Positions 33,851 to 42,726 of a DNA stretch of 64,000 bases are shown here, one piece after another. This DNA comes from G963665185 sp963665185 (GTDB lineage: Bacteria > Desulfobacterota > Desulfovibrionia > Desulfovibrionales > Desulfovibrionaceae), in contig CAXXPO010000009.1 of the NCBI GenBank assembly GCA_963665185.2, positions 1 through 64,000 of the forward strand, given 5' to 3'. The notes beneath the pieces are model-generated. The model had not been told where the DNA came from. It saw only the letters and a program-made list of their open reading frames with translations, and ran no database searches. A program made the position numbers and the translations under genes. The first letter of the stretch is position 1. The number at the start of each line of letters is the position of its first letter.

Positions 33851-33901
33851 ACTATAGACCCAATATCAGACAATTATCCATATGCCAAAAAAGGCATATG
33901 G
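33851..33901 (-). promoter_or_regulatory. Candidate tup promoter (-10 TATAGT) with palindromic operator
   Basis: On the minus strand TATAGT (33851-33856) is a good -10 about 40 bp upstream of tupA. Its -35 position abuts a perfect inverted repeat CCATATGCC-AAAAAA-GGCATATGG at 33878-33901. This arrangement fits repression by a metal-oxyanion sensor such as a ModE- or TunR-type protein. I do not recall the TunR site well enough to claim a match. Confidence 0.6.
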
Positions 33902-34145
33902 GAAAGTTCATCTCGCGGAAAAGTCGATTCCTTTCGTTTTGACAGTAAAAACATGTTAATATACTGCTATCATTGGCTAAATAAAAGAATCGTTGGTTTT
34001 CGCAGGTCGTCTTTTCTTGTATTTATAATGTCTTTTTTCCCGGTTGGTTAAGTTTTTTTTTGTGCAAAAACGAAAGTAATTAACTGTTTTTGACGGAAGC
34101 TTGTTGATTCAGTCTTCTTTTACAATAAGGAAAAGGAGGGCGCAC

Positions 34146-35033
34146 ATGATTGAAAATTCAGTCAAAACTCGGAGCATTGTAGAGCGGAAGTTGAGGACAT
34201 TGCATGGAAACGCGGCGATTCCTTCCGTACTGGTCGACTTTATCGCTCAGGTTTTGAAGCTTCAACAAGAGGCAATGGAAAAAGTGAATCCTCCGGTCTT
34301 GCCCGAACAGAGAGTTGTGCCCCGAGAAAAGCAACTCATGGGGGCGGCTTTGCTTTCGCGTGAATTGTTTGTGGCGGATATGGAAAACGCTCAGGAACTT
34401 TTTGGGAGGCTTCTTCAGGTTATGAAGAAGGCGGGGGGCGTTCTTGGAAAAGGTGTGCTCTGCATTGAAACTACTGAAGTCCAGGGGGGCTTCAGTCGTA
34501 AAAGGATTTTGACTGATTATATCGTAGGGAGGACGGATGTTTTTGAGGCGATGTCGGCATGTGTTCCCGAAACCCCCAAACTGCTCGATTTTCTTGTTGC
34601 TGCGAGCCTGGCTCCGTCTCTGGAAGTCTTGGCCAGGGAGCTTTCCTCGCTCATTGACATGGAGAAAACCTGGAATTACGGTCATTGTCCCGTCTGCGGA
34701 AGCTTGCCACTCATGGCACGCCTTGAGGGGAAGGAAGGCTTTAGAATGCTGACCTGTTCATTTTGCCATCATGAGTACAAGGCAAAGCGGCTGCAGTGCC
34801 CGTACTGTCTGGAGGAGGATACGAAAAAACTTCGTTACTTCACTTCAAACGATGATACAGGATACCAGGTCCATGTTTGTGATTCATGCCAATCCTATGT
34901 CAAAGTTGCCGATTTCCGTAATCTGGACCGCATATCCTATCCGATTCTGGATGACCTGGAATCCCTGGCTCTAGATGTTGCCGCTGCACATGAGGGGTTT
35001 GTCAGGCCTACCACGTCCGCATGGGGTTTTTAG
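34146..35033 (+). CDS. fdhE: Formate dehydrogenase accessory protein FdhE
   Basis: A 295-residue cytoplasmic maturation factor that binds iron or zinc and helps assemble formate dehydrogenase before export. Four CxxC pairs are visible in the C-terminal half: HCPVCGS, LTCSFCHHEY, LQCPYCLEE and HVCDSCQSY, the rubredoxin-like knuckles of the family. ATG 34146 is preceded by AAGGAGGG. First gene of the rightward operon; fdhD follows 1 bp after. Confidence 0.9.
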   Translation: MIENSVKTRSIVERKLRTLHGNAAIPSVLVDFIAQVLKLQQEAMEKVNPPVLPEQRVVPREKQLMGAALLSRELFVADMENAQELFGRLLQVMKKAGGVLGKGVLCIETTEVQGGFSRKRILTDYIVGRTDVFEAMSACVPETPKLLDFLVAASLAPSLEVLARELSSLIDMEKTWNYGHCPVCGSLPLMARLEGKEGFRMLTCSFCHHEYKAKRLQCPYCLEEDTKKLRYFTSNDDTGYQVHVCDSCQSYVKVADFRNLDRISYPILDDLESLALDVAAAHEGFVRPTTSAWGF

Positions 35034-35034
35034 C

Positions 35035-35784
35035 GTGACCGCGCCTGTACATTATCGTTCTGTATCCTGTCGAATGTTTCGTGACGGTACATGGCGCGAT
35101 TTCGACGATGTTGTCAGTCTGGAAGAACGCGTTTGTATCGATGGTCCGGACGGTCGCAAAACGGAATTATGGGCACATCCTGTGGATCTGGAGCAGCTTG
35201 TTTTGGGATATGCCTATGCCGAATGGGCAGCCCCGATACTTCAATGCCCGCGTATTACGAGCCGTTCCACAGAGCCAGCGACAACAGCGGGGAAACGTGG
35301 GCACGCCTTTTCCGTGGAATTCATCACGCAGGTATCGCCCATTGTCACTCCGAGAGCACTGCAAATGGATGGGCCTAGTATTTTTCGTGCATCGCAGGCT
35401 TTTATTCGGGAAAAAGGGCTTTGGGATGGATCCGGTTGTTTTCATAGAGCCTCGGTGTTTGATTCTGAGCATGGCAGATTCGTACGGCGAGCCGAGGATA
35501 TTGCCCGCCACAATTGTCTTGACCGCTTGGCGGGATGGGCGCTTTCCGAGAAGATGGAATTGGCGAATTTAGTTCTTTTTGTTTCAGCGCGGGTCACCTC
35601 CAGCCTGTGCGTTAAAGCACACAAGTGCGGTTTCCGTTTTATTGTCAGTACTTCGGCAGTAACCTCCACGGCCTTGGATCTGGCGATACGAAACAACATG
35701 ACTTTGGTGGGTTTTTGTCGCGAACGGGAAGGACGATTTACAGTGTTTCATGGTGCAGGCAGGGTGTCATATGGTATATCCTGA
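35035..35784 (+). CDS. fdhD: FdhD-family sulfurtransferase, lacking the usual CxxC
   Basis: A 249-residue protein. FdhD moves sulfur from IscS to the bis-MGD cofactor so that formate dehydrogenase becomes active. Family blocks are visible: LWAHPVDLEQLVLGYAYAEW, GSGCFHRASVFD, RAEDIARHNCLDRLAGWAL and SSLCVKAHKCGF-IVSTSAVTS. The expected CGxCG catalytic segment, which should precede the HRASVF block by about 50 residues, reads QVSPIVTPRALQ, with no Cys. Activity may depend on other Cys residues or be altered. GTG at 35035 is the likely start; an ATG further upstream is inside fdhE. Confidence 0.85.
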   Translation: MTAPVHYRSVSCRMFRDGTWRDFDDVVSLEERVCIDGPDGRKTELWAHPVDLEQLVLGYAYAEWAAPILQCPRITSRSTEPATTAGKRGHAFSVEFITQVSPIVTPRALQMDGPSIFRASQAFIREKGLWDGSGCFHRASVFDSEHGRFVRRAEDIARHNCLDRLAGWALSEKMELANLVLFVSARVTSSLCVKAHKCGFRFIVSTSAVTSTALDLAIRNNMTLVGFCREREGRFTVFHGAGRVSYGIS

Positions 35785-36394
35785 AGATGATTGCATTTCC
35801 GAACTGGTTGGAATTGTTCTGGCTGGCGGCAAGAGCAAACGTCTGGGGCGTGACAAGGCTCGCGTTCGGTTCGCCGGTCAGGACCTGCTGAGTCGGGCGG
35901 TGCGGCAATTGCAACGTTTTGTTTCCAACGTCTGGGTCGTTGGGCGCGACCCGCGAAGCCATGGCCTGGATGTTCCCTGGATGTTTGACGCTCAACCTGG
36001 TCTGGGGCCGGTAGGCGGTATCCTGACCGCACTTGAACGATTGAATCGTCCTTTGCTGGTCATCTCCTGTGACCTGCCTTTGCTGGATGACGGATCTGTG
36101 AAACAATTGATCGAAAGCCGTTGTCAAAGGCCATCCCATGCACTCATGACCACTTGGCTCCAAGTGGAAACAGGATATATCGAAGCCTTGGTATCGGTAT
36201 ACGAACCAGAATCCGCCAAGCTTATGGAACAGGCGCTGACTTCAGGAGTGCACAAACTTTCTGTTATCATTCCGCCGGATGTTCGTCACCACATCCCGTA
36301 TTCCACCAGGGACGCCAAACCCTTTTTTAACATCAATTACCCTGCCGACCTGCGTGTCATGCAGGAATTGGATACTGCCAATGCACCTTTCTGA
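35771..36394 (+). CDS. mobA: Molybdenum cofactor guanylyltransferase MobA
   Basis: A 207-residue nucleotidyltransferase that joins GMP to molybdopterin. LAGGKSKRLGRDKA (about 18-31) is the GTP-binding signature, GLGPVGGILTAL and ISCDLPLLDDGSV follow. ATG 35771 overlaps the end of fdhD by 14 bp and the end overlaps moaA by 14 bp. With mobB in the divergent operon it supplies bis-MGD for FdhA. Confidence 0.9.
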   Translation: MVYPEDDCISELVGIVLAGGKSKRLGRDKARVRFAGQDLLSRAVRQLQRFVSNVWVVGRDPRSHGLDVPWMFDAQPGLGPVGGILTALERLNRPLLVISCDLPLLDDGSVKQLIESRCQRPSHALMTTWLQVETGYIEALVSVYEPESAKLMEQALTSGVHKLSVIIPPDVRHHIPYSTRDAKPFFNINYPADLRVMQELDTANAPF

Positions 36395-37397
36395 GTCGTC
36401 AGAGTTCAAGGACAATCATGGACGCGGCATCAGCTACCTTCGGCTCTCCGTGACTGATCGCTGCAACCTGCGTTGCAAATATTGCTGGAGCACCAGCAAT
36501 TACAATTTCATGCCCCATGAGAATGTGTTGCGCTACGAGGAAATGCTGGAGCTTGTGACAGCTGCCCATGAACTGGGAGTGATTAAAATACGCCTGACCG
36601 GGGGAGAGCCCTTGGTGCGCAAGGGCATGGCAGGTTTTATCGGTATGGTTTCCGAACGCCATCCCGATATGAATATCCGCATGACCACCAATGCCACATT
36701 GCTGGCTGGACAGGCGCAAAAGTTGCGGGACAGTGGATTGCATGGACTGAATATCTCTTTGGACACGCTGGACGCCTCCAAGTTTGCTGCCATTACCTGC
36801 CGTGACATGTTTCAACGGGTAATGGACGGTATTGACGAGGCCCTGAGCAGTGGAATCAAGGTCAAGATCAATGTGGTGGCCATGCGCGGGATCAATGACA
36901 ATGAGCTGCCCGGTTTTTTGAACCTGGCGCAAAGCCGGGCAATAGACGTGCGTTTTATCGAATATATGCCCATGGGAGAAGGCACGGGGTGGAATGAGTC
37001 AGCCTATTGGTCCGCCGATGATATCTTGAAAGAGGCGGGTATGTTGGTTTCTCTGACTCCCGTGGAATTCGCGGGTGGATCTCACGGTCCGGCTCGGATG
37101 TTTGATATCGAGGAGGGAAAGGGGCGGCTTGGCGTCATTTCGCCGCTCAGCAACCATTTTTGCGGTTCCTGCAACAGGTTGCGCATCACTTCGGACGGGA
37201 AACTACGGCCCTGCTTGTTTTCGGATCGTGAGTTTCGCCTGCGTCCTTTGCTGCGGTCCGCAAAAACCGACCGCAATCAGCTGATAAAAGTCATCAAGCT
37301 GGCAATGGAAAACAAGCCGTTGGGGTACGAGATCTTATGCCGCCAACGTGAAAAGGTTTCCGTTGCATCGCGTAGGATGACCGCCATAGGCGGCTGA
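36381..37397 (+). CDS. moaA: GTP 3',8-cyclase MoaA
   Basis: A 338-residue radical-SAM enzyme for the first step of molybdopterin synthesis. The N-terminal cluster motif CNLRCKYC has Cys at 28, 32 and 35; the C-terminal cluster is formed by FCGSCNRLR and a third Cys in LRPCLFSD. LTGGEPLVRKG is the SAM-binding GGEP motif. The protein ends in AIGG, the conserved Gly-Gly tail that completes the active site. Start at ATG 36381 inside the end of mobA. Confidence 0.93.
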   Translation: MHLSESSEFKDNHGRGISYLRLSVTDRCNLRCKYCWSTSNYNFMPHENVLRYEEMLELVTAAHELGVIKIRLTGGEPLVRKGMAGFIGMVSERHPDMNIRMTTNATLLAGQAQKLRDSGLHGLNISLDTLDASKFAAITCRDMFQRVMDGIDEALSSGIKVKINVVAMRGINDNELPGFLNLAQSRAIDVRFIEYMPMGEGTGWNESAYWSADDILKEAGMLVSLTPVEFAGGSHGPARMFDIEEGKGRLGVISPLSNHFCGSCNRLRITSDGKLRPCLFSDREFRLRPLLRSAKTDRNQLIKVIKLAMENKPLGYEILCRQREKVSVASRRMTAIGG

Positions 37398-37427
37398 CAT
37401 TCTTGGTTTTTTTGCAAGGAAATCAGA

Positions 37428-38291
37428 GTGGATCTCATTGAATATGAACGACATACGCGCAGTGAGTCCAGCGCACGCCGCTATCTTCTGCAGTTTTGTT
37501 GGAACAAGGGGAAGGTGTTCTGCCCAAAGTGCGGCCATCCCAAGGTCTATGTTCTGGCCGACAAGCGGTATCGTTGTCCATCCTGCAAGTATACATTCCA
37601 CGATTTTTCCAGGCGTTGGATCAATACCGGGGGCCTGACCTCCCGTGACTGGCTGCGTCTAGTCAAACTTTTCGAATTGGACCTCACTGCCAACAAGATG
37701 GCTCCACAACTCAAGCTTTCATATAATACCGTATACAAGGCGCTCACCGCCATGCGTTTCGCCATTCTCACCTCCGCTTTGGATGCGCCTCAGTTGCTGT
37801 GCGGCGACTCTGGACTGGATCTTGGATTTGACGGGAAAAAAGTGATTTTGGAGCGGCGAGAAGGCCGAATGGCCGGCTATCCTGTGTTTGGAATCATCGA
37901 GAAGAGCGGCTGGGTGTTCATAGATCATATTCCGCATATCCAGGCGGAGACGGTGTTGCATTTTAATCTGAACTTCAGTCTCAAGCTTACCCGTATGGGC
38001 AACATCATCTATACGGATCGTTATCGCCATTACGACGCGCTTATTTTTTGCGGTGACGAGCATCTTCCCCTCAATTTCGCCACCATTGGTGGCAAAAGTC
38101 CGTATCTGGATACTTTGCCCGGTCATTTTTGGGGCTATGCCCGCAAACGCCTGCGTCAGTTCAACGGCGTCACGTCACGTCGCTTTCCTCTGTATCTCAA
38201 AGAGTTGGAGTTTCGTTACAACAACCGGGGCCAGGATGTTTTTCCCCTGTTGGCCGAACGGATATGTTCTCTGGTTCCAGTGCTCAAGTAA
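37428..38291 (+). CDS. IS1595 (ISXO2-like) family transposase, possibly inactive or domesticated
   Basis: A 287-residue protein. Start GTG 37428 with AAGGAA upstream, only 30 bp after moaA, so it is placed like an operon gene. The N-terminal zinc ribbon has FCPKCGHPK and YRCPSCKYTF, as in IS1595 transposases. Candidate catalytic Asp residues lie in CGDSGLDLGFD and IYTDRYRHYD. Where related enzymes have EGFW the sequence is LPGHFWGYARKRLRQFNG, so the usual Glu is missing. No terminal inverted repeats are evident on either side. It may be a trapped IS or a DNA-binding protein kept with the formate dehydrogenase genes. Confidence 0.8.
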   Translation: MDLIEYERHTRSESSARRYLLQFCWNKGKVFCPKCGHPKVYVLADKRYRCPSCKYTFHDFSRRWINTGGLTSRDWLRLVKLFELDLTANKMAPQLKLSYNTVYKALTAMRFAILTSALDAPQLLCGDSGLDLGFDGKKVILERREGRMAGYPVFGIIEKSGWVFIDHIPHIQAETVLHFNLNFSLKLTRMGNIIYTDRYRHYDALIFCGDEHLPLNFATIGGKSPYLDTLPGHFWGYARKRLRQFNGVTSRRFPLYLKELEFRYNNRGQDVFPLLAERICSLVPVLK

Positions 38292-38398
38292 GTTCGTTTT
38301 CTTTGCTTCGCTTGCCACAATTTTCTACGTTTGTTTCATGAGAAAACATACGTGGTGCGAACGCAATCCTGTGTTTCATCCTAAACAGCGAGGGTGTC

Positions 38399-38653
38399 AT
38401 GTCTGACCAATCGCTTTCTTCCCTTCCCCTGGGAGGAGCGCCTTGCCTGTCCAACCCGCCATCAGTGAATTCCCTGCCATTTTCCGGCTTGGGGTTTGAT
38501 CTGACGACGGTATGCGACGCTGGCGCGGCGTGCAGACTTGTTGAAGTGCGTCAAGGGACGGTGCTGCAGGCGGCGAACGTTTTTCCATGGTTTTCCCGGA
38601 GCGCAGGCTATGCCTTGCTCCTGAATCTGGGGCGGGAAATACGTGGCCGGTAG
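38399..38653 (+). CDS. Hypothetical protein upstream of fdhA
   Basis: An 84-residue open frame beginning MSDQSLSSLPLGGAPC with a GAGGGTG site upstream. The middle contains FSGLGFDLTTVCDAGAACRL, which echoes the GGLGFDLKPTVAKA of the following FdhA signal peptide. That echo may be chance or a partial duplication of the fdhA start. No family recognised; 31 bp before fdhA. Confidence 0.4.
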   Translation: MSDQSLSSLPLGGAPCLSNPPSVNSLPFSGLGFDLTTVCDAGAACRLVEVRQGTVLQAANVFPWFSRSAGYALLLNLGREIRGR

Positions 38654-38684
38654 ATTTTTCAACGCAAAGACGCGAGGAGGCGTA

Positions 38685-41600
38685 ATGGGATCTTTCACGG
38701 AGAACCTTCCTCAAAGCCGGGGGAGCGGTCGCAAGCAGCGGCAGCCTTCGGTGGCCTGGGCTTTGATCTCAAGCCCACGGTGGCCAAAGCTCAATTGCTC
38801 AAATTGAATTGGGCCAGGCAAACCACATCTGTATGTTGTTATTGTGCCGTAGGTTGCGGTCTTATCGTGCACACGGCCAAGGATAGGGTCGGGGCGTGCC
38901 ATCAATGTTGAGGGCGATCCCGATCATCCTGTGAACGAAGGCGCATTGTGCGCCAAGGGGGCGTCCATCTGGCAGCTTGCCGAGAATGACAAGCGCCCAA
39001 CCGGCGTGATGTACCGGGCTCCGTACAGCAAGCACTGGGAAGAAAAATCCTGGGAATGGGCATTGGATCGCATTGCCCATCGCATCAAGGAAACCCGCGA
39101 TGCGACGTTTGAGACCACGAATGCGAAGGGACAGGTTGTCAACCGCACCGAAGGAATCGCTTCCGTTGGATCGGCCGCATTGGACAATGAAGAATGCTGG
39201 CTTTATCAGACTTTTCTCCGTTCTCTTGGTCTGGTGTATATTGAGCACCAGGCACGTATCTGACACAGCGCAACAGTTGCGGCTCTGGCAGAGTCGTTTG
39301 GACGCGGTGCTATGACCAATCACTGGGTCGACCTCAAGAACAGTGATTGTATTCTTATTATGGGCAGCAATGCAGCCGAAAACCATCCCATTTCCTTCAA
39401 GTGGGTGATGAAGGCCAAGGAAAAGGGCGCAACCCTTATCCATGTGGATCCCAGGTTCACCAGGACTTCGGCTAAGGTAGATATCTTTTCACGCATTCGC
39501 TCTGGATCGGACATAGGCTTCCTGGGCGGACTCATCAAATATATCCTGGATAACAAGCTGTATTTTAAGGAATACATGTTGGATTACACCAACGCTTCCT
39601 TTATCGTTGGGAAGAACTACGGCTTCAAGGACGGTGTTTTTTCTGGGTTCGATCCCAAGACTGGAAGCTATGATCAGGGCCAATGGGCCTTTGAAATGGA
39701 CGAAAACGGCGTCCCCAAAAAGGATGCCACTTTGTCTCACAAACGCTGTGTGTTTCAATTGCTGAAAAAACACTTCAGCCGTTATGATCTGGATAAGGTT
39801 TCCAAGATAACCGGTACTCCAAAGAAGGATATTCTCAGGGTTTACAAGGCCTATGCCGCCACAGGACAGCCGGACAAGGCCGGAACCATCATGTACGCCA
39901 TGGGGTGGACCCAGCATACCGTGGGGGTGCAGAACATCCGTTCCATGGGCATTATTCAGCTTCTGCTCGGCAATATCGGTGTGGCTGGAGGCGGTGTCAA
40001 CGCGTTGCGCGGTGAATCCAACGTGCAGGGGTCCACGGACCAATGTCTGCTGTTCCATATCCTGCCTGGGTACTTGAGCACCCCTAAGGCATCGCAACCA
40101 ACACTGGAAGCGTACAACAAAGCCTATACCCCGGTCAGTCACGACCCCAAGAGTGCCAACTGGTGGAGTAACTATCCCAAGTATTCGACCAGTCTTATCC
40201 GTTCCATGTGGCAGGAAGTGGCCCCGGAAGTCGGCTATCAGTATCTGCCCAAGCTCGATTCCGGGAGTGCCAAAGACTATTCCTGGTTGGTTATGTTCGA
40301 CAAAATGCTGGAAGGGCAGTTCAAGGGATTCTTTGCCTGGGGGCAGAACCCGGCCTGCGGCGGAGCAAATGCCAACAAAACCCGCCAGGCCATGGCCAAA
40401 CTGGACTGGTTGGTCAACGTCAATATCTTTGAAAACGAAACCGGGTCCTTCTGGCAAGGCCCTGACATGAAACCCGAAGAGATCAAGACCGAGGTCTTTT
40501 TCCTGCCGTGTGCCGTGTCCATTGAAAAGGAAGGGTCAATCACCAACTCCGGTCGCTGGATGCAGTGGCGCTATCGGGGGCCGAAGCCGCTTCCCGGAAC
40601 TATGCCCGACGGAGACATCATCCACGAACTTATGGTCAAGGTGAAGGAACTCTACGAAAAAGACGCAGGGGTTTACCCCGATCCCATCCGCAACCTGACA
40701 TGGGATAACGTCAATGATCATGGGGAATTCGACGCGCACAAGGTGGCCAAACGTATCAACGGCTTCTTCCTGCGCGATACTATGATCAAGGGCACACTCT
40801 ACAAAAAAGGGCAGCAGGTTCCCAGTTTCGCTTTCCTGCAGGACGACGGTTCCACTTGTTCAGGAAACTGGCTGTATTGCAACTCCTATACTGATAAGGG
40901 CAATATGGCCGCCCGTCGTGACCGCAACCAGACCGAAATGCAGGCCAATATCGGCTTGTTCCCCAACTGGGCTTGGTGCTGGCCGGTCAACCGACGTATC
41001 CTTTATAACCGTGCGTCCGTCAATCTTCAGGGGCAACCTTGGGCGCCCAAGAAAGCGGTCATCGAATGGAACGGAAAAAAATGGGAAGGTGATGTTCCCG
41101 ATGGCGGATGGGCTCCCGGAGCAAAGCATGCCTTCATCATGCGCAAACACGGGTACGGGCAGATTTTCGGCCCCGGCAGGGCTGACGGTCCGTTCCCGGA
41201 ATACTATGAACCCATGGAATGTCCAGTTTCCAAGCATCCCTTCTCCAAACGGTTGCATAACCCCACGGCACTTTCCTTTGCCAAGGAAGAAAAAGCCGTG
41301 TGTGATCCACGCTATCCGTTTGTTTGTTCCACCTACCGGGTGACAGAGCATTGGCAGACCGGTCTTATGACCCGTTTCACCCCATGGTTGCTGGAAGCCG
41401 AGCCGCAGATGTTCTGTGAGATGAGTCCCGAGTTGGCCAAGATGAAGGGCATTGAAAACGGCGAGAAGATCATTGTGGAGAATTCGCGTGGGACATTGTG
41501 GGCCATTGCCATTGTCACCGAACGTCTGGCTCCCTTCGAGATTCAGGGGACCACGGTGCACCAAGTGGGGATTCCGTGGCATTACGGCTGGGTTTTCCCG

Positions 41601-41705
41601 AAGAACGGTGGGGATTCCGCCAATCTATTGACCCCGTCTGTGGGCGATCCCAACACGGGGATTCCGGAAACCAAGGCCTTCATGGTCAATATAAGGAAGG
41701 CGTAA
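38685..41705 (+). CDS. fdhA: Selenocysteine formate dehydrogenase catalytic subunit (three apparent frameshifts near the 5' end)
   Basis: Periplasmic W/Mo-bis-MGD enzyme oxidising formate to CO2. ATG 38685 has GAGGAGG upstream. The N-terminus reads as a Tat signal (SRRTFLKAGGAVA, cleavage after AKA), then CCYCAVGCGLIVH, the [4Fe-4S] motif, then EGDPDHPVNEGALCAKGAS. Keeping this reading needs removal of one base at each of three homopolymers: TTT 38693-38695, AA 38733-38734 and GGGG 38891-38894. UGA at 39261-39263 lies in HQARI-U-HSATVAALAESFG, the catalytic selenocysteine site. From 39264 the frame is open to 41705 with normal MopB blocks (GSNAAENHPISF, MGWTQHTVGVQNIRSMGIIQ). The sites are either sequencing errors or a decayed export signal. 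Confidence 0.9.
39261..39296 (+). promoter_or_regulatory. Selenocysteine UGA codon with bacterial SECIS hairpin
   Basis: TGA at 39261-39263 in frame with fdhA on both sides. Sixteen bases later, CGGCTC (39280-39285), loop TGGCA, GAGTCG (39291-39296) form a 6-bp stem including one G-U pair, at the distance expected for SelB recruitment. The loop differs from the E. coli fdhF hairpin. Confidence 0.8.
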
Positions 41706-41717
41706 AGGAGGTTCGTC

Positions 41718-42443
41718 ATGAGTAAAAGCTTCTTCGTCGACCTTACCAAGTGTACGGCATGCCGTGGTTGCCAGGTGGCCTGCAAGCAATGGCACAAGCT
41801 GCCTGCCGAAGAAACGACCAATTGGGGGTCTCATCAGAACCCTAAGGATTTGTCCTTTATCACCTACAAGGTGGTGCGGTTTCAGGAGCGGGTGAAAAAC
41901 GGCGTGCTGCAGTGGTTGTTTTTTCCAGATCAATGCCGTCATTGTACGGAACCTCCGTGCAAGGCCGTGGCAGACGGTTATGATGAGGGTGCGATCCTGG
42001 TTGACCCTGAAACTGGAGCCGTCATTTATACGGCCAAGACCAGCAAAATCGACGATATCACGGATCCGGAAGAATTGTGTCCATATAACATCCCGCGCCG
42101 CGATTCAGATACCGGAGTGTGGAGCAAGTGTGATATGTGTTTGGACCGGGTGCACAACGGACTTAAGCCTGCCTGTGTCAACTCCTGCCCCACTGGCGCC
42201 ATGAACTTTGGCGACCGTGAGGACATGTTGGAACTGGCACATGTACGTTTGGAGGAAATACAGACAAAGTATCCGGACGCCATTCTGGCGGATGAGGAGG
42301 CCGTACGGGTGATCTTCTTGTGCCAGGAAGCACCGGAAGATTATTGGAAGCACACGGTTGCCGAAGCCGATGTTCCCGGCCCCATGACCAGGAAGCAATT
42401 CCTGGCCGGATTGGCCCGACCGGCGAAGGTCTTCCGTTCATAA
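41718..42443 (+). CDS. fdhB: Formate dehydrogenase iron-sulfur subunit FdhB
   Basis: A 241-residue electron-transfer subunit with four Cys groups for [4Fe-4S] clusters: CTACRGCQVACKQW (from residue 12), CRHCTEPPCKAV, CPY with CDMCLDRV, and ACVNSCPTGAMNF. It has no Tat signal and no membrane anchor, so it is exported with FdhA and forms a soluble periplasmic dimer that reduces cytochrome c3. ATG 41718 has AAAGGAGG upstream; a strong terminator follows. Confidence 0.93.
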   Translation: MSKSFFVDLTKCTACRGCQVACKQWHKLPAEETTNWGSHQNPKDLSFITYKVVRFQERVKNGVLQWLFFPDQCRHCTEPPCKAVADGYDEGAILVDPETGAVIYTAKTSKIDDITDPEELCPYNIPRRDSDTGVWSKCDMCLDRVHNGLKPACVNSCPTGAMNFGDREDMLELAHVRLEEIQTKYPDAILADEEAVRVIFLCQEAPEDYWKHTVAEADVPGPMTRKQFLAGLARPAKVFRS

Positions 42444-42485
42444 AAAAGACAGGGGATGGCCGAAAAGCCATCCCCTGTCTTTTTC
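42443..42485. terminator. Bidirectional terminator after fdhB
   Basis: AAAAAAGACAGGGGATGGC, loop CGAAAA, then GCCATCCCCTGTCTTTTT. A very strong stem with A-run and T-run on the two sides, directly after the fdhB stop. Confidence 0.93.
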
Positions 42486-42726
42486 TGGCCATTTGAGCTT
42501 GTTCGGGATGGGCAAAATTAGAGGCCGAGTCATCAGCCCCAAACATCGTGGCTGATAATTCTTGTGATTATATCTTACCATGGTGGTCGTCCGATGTACC
42601 TCCATAGGGTCAGGACTTCCCATCCCAATCCGTATGGCTTGGATTTTCAGAGTGTGCTGCAGCCGTTTACATAGACCGCAGGGGCCAACCAGCGGTCAGC
42701 AGCCGGAAGTATTGAATGCTCCGGAT

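Noticed and set aside
39261..39263. TGA as a true stop ending a short fdhA fragment
   Set aside because: Coding similarity continues unbroken on both sides and the context HQARI-U-HSATV is the known selenocysteine site; a SECIS-like hairpin follows.
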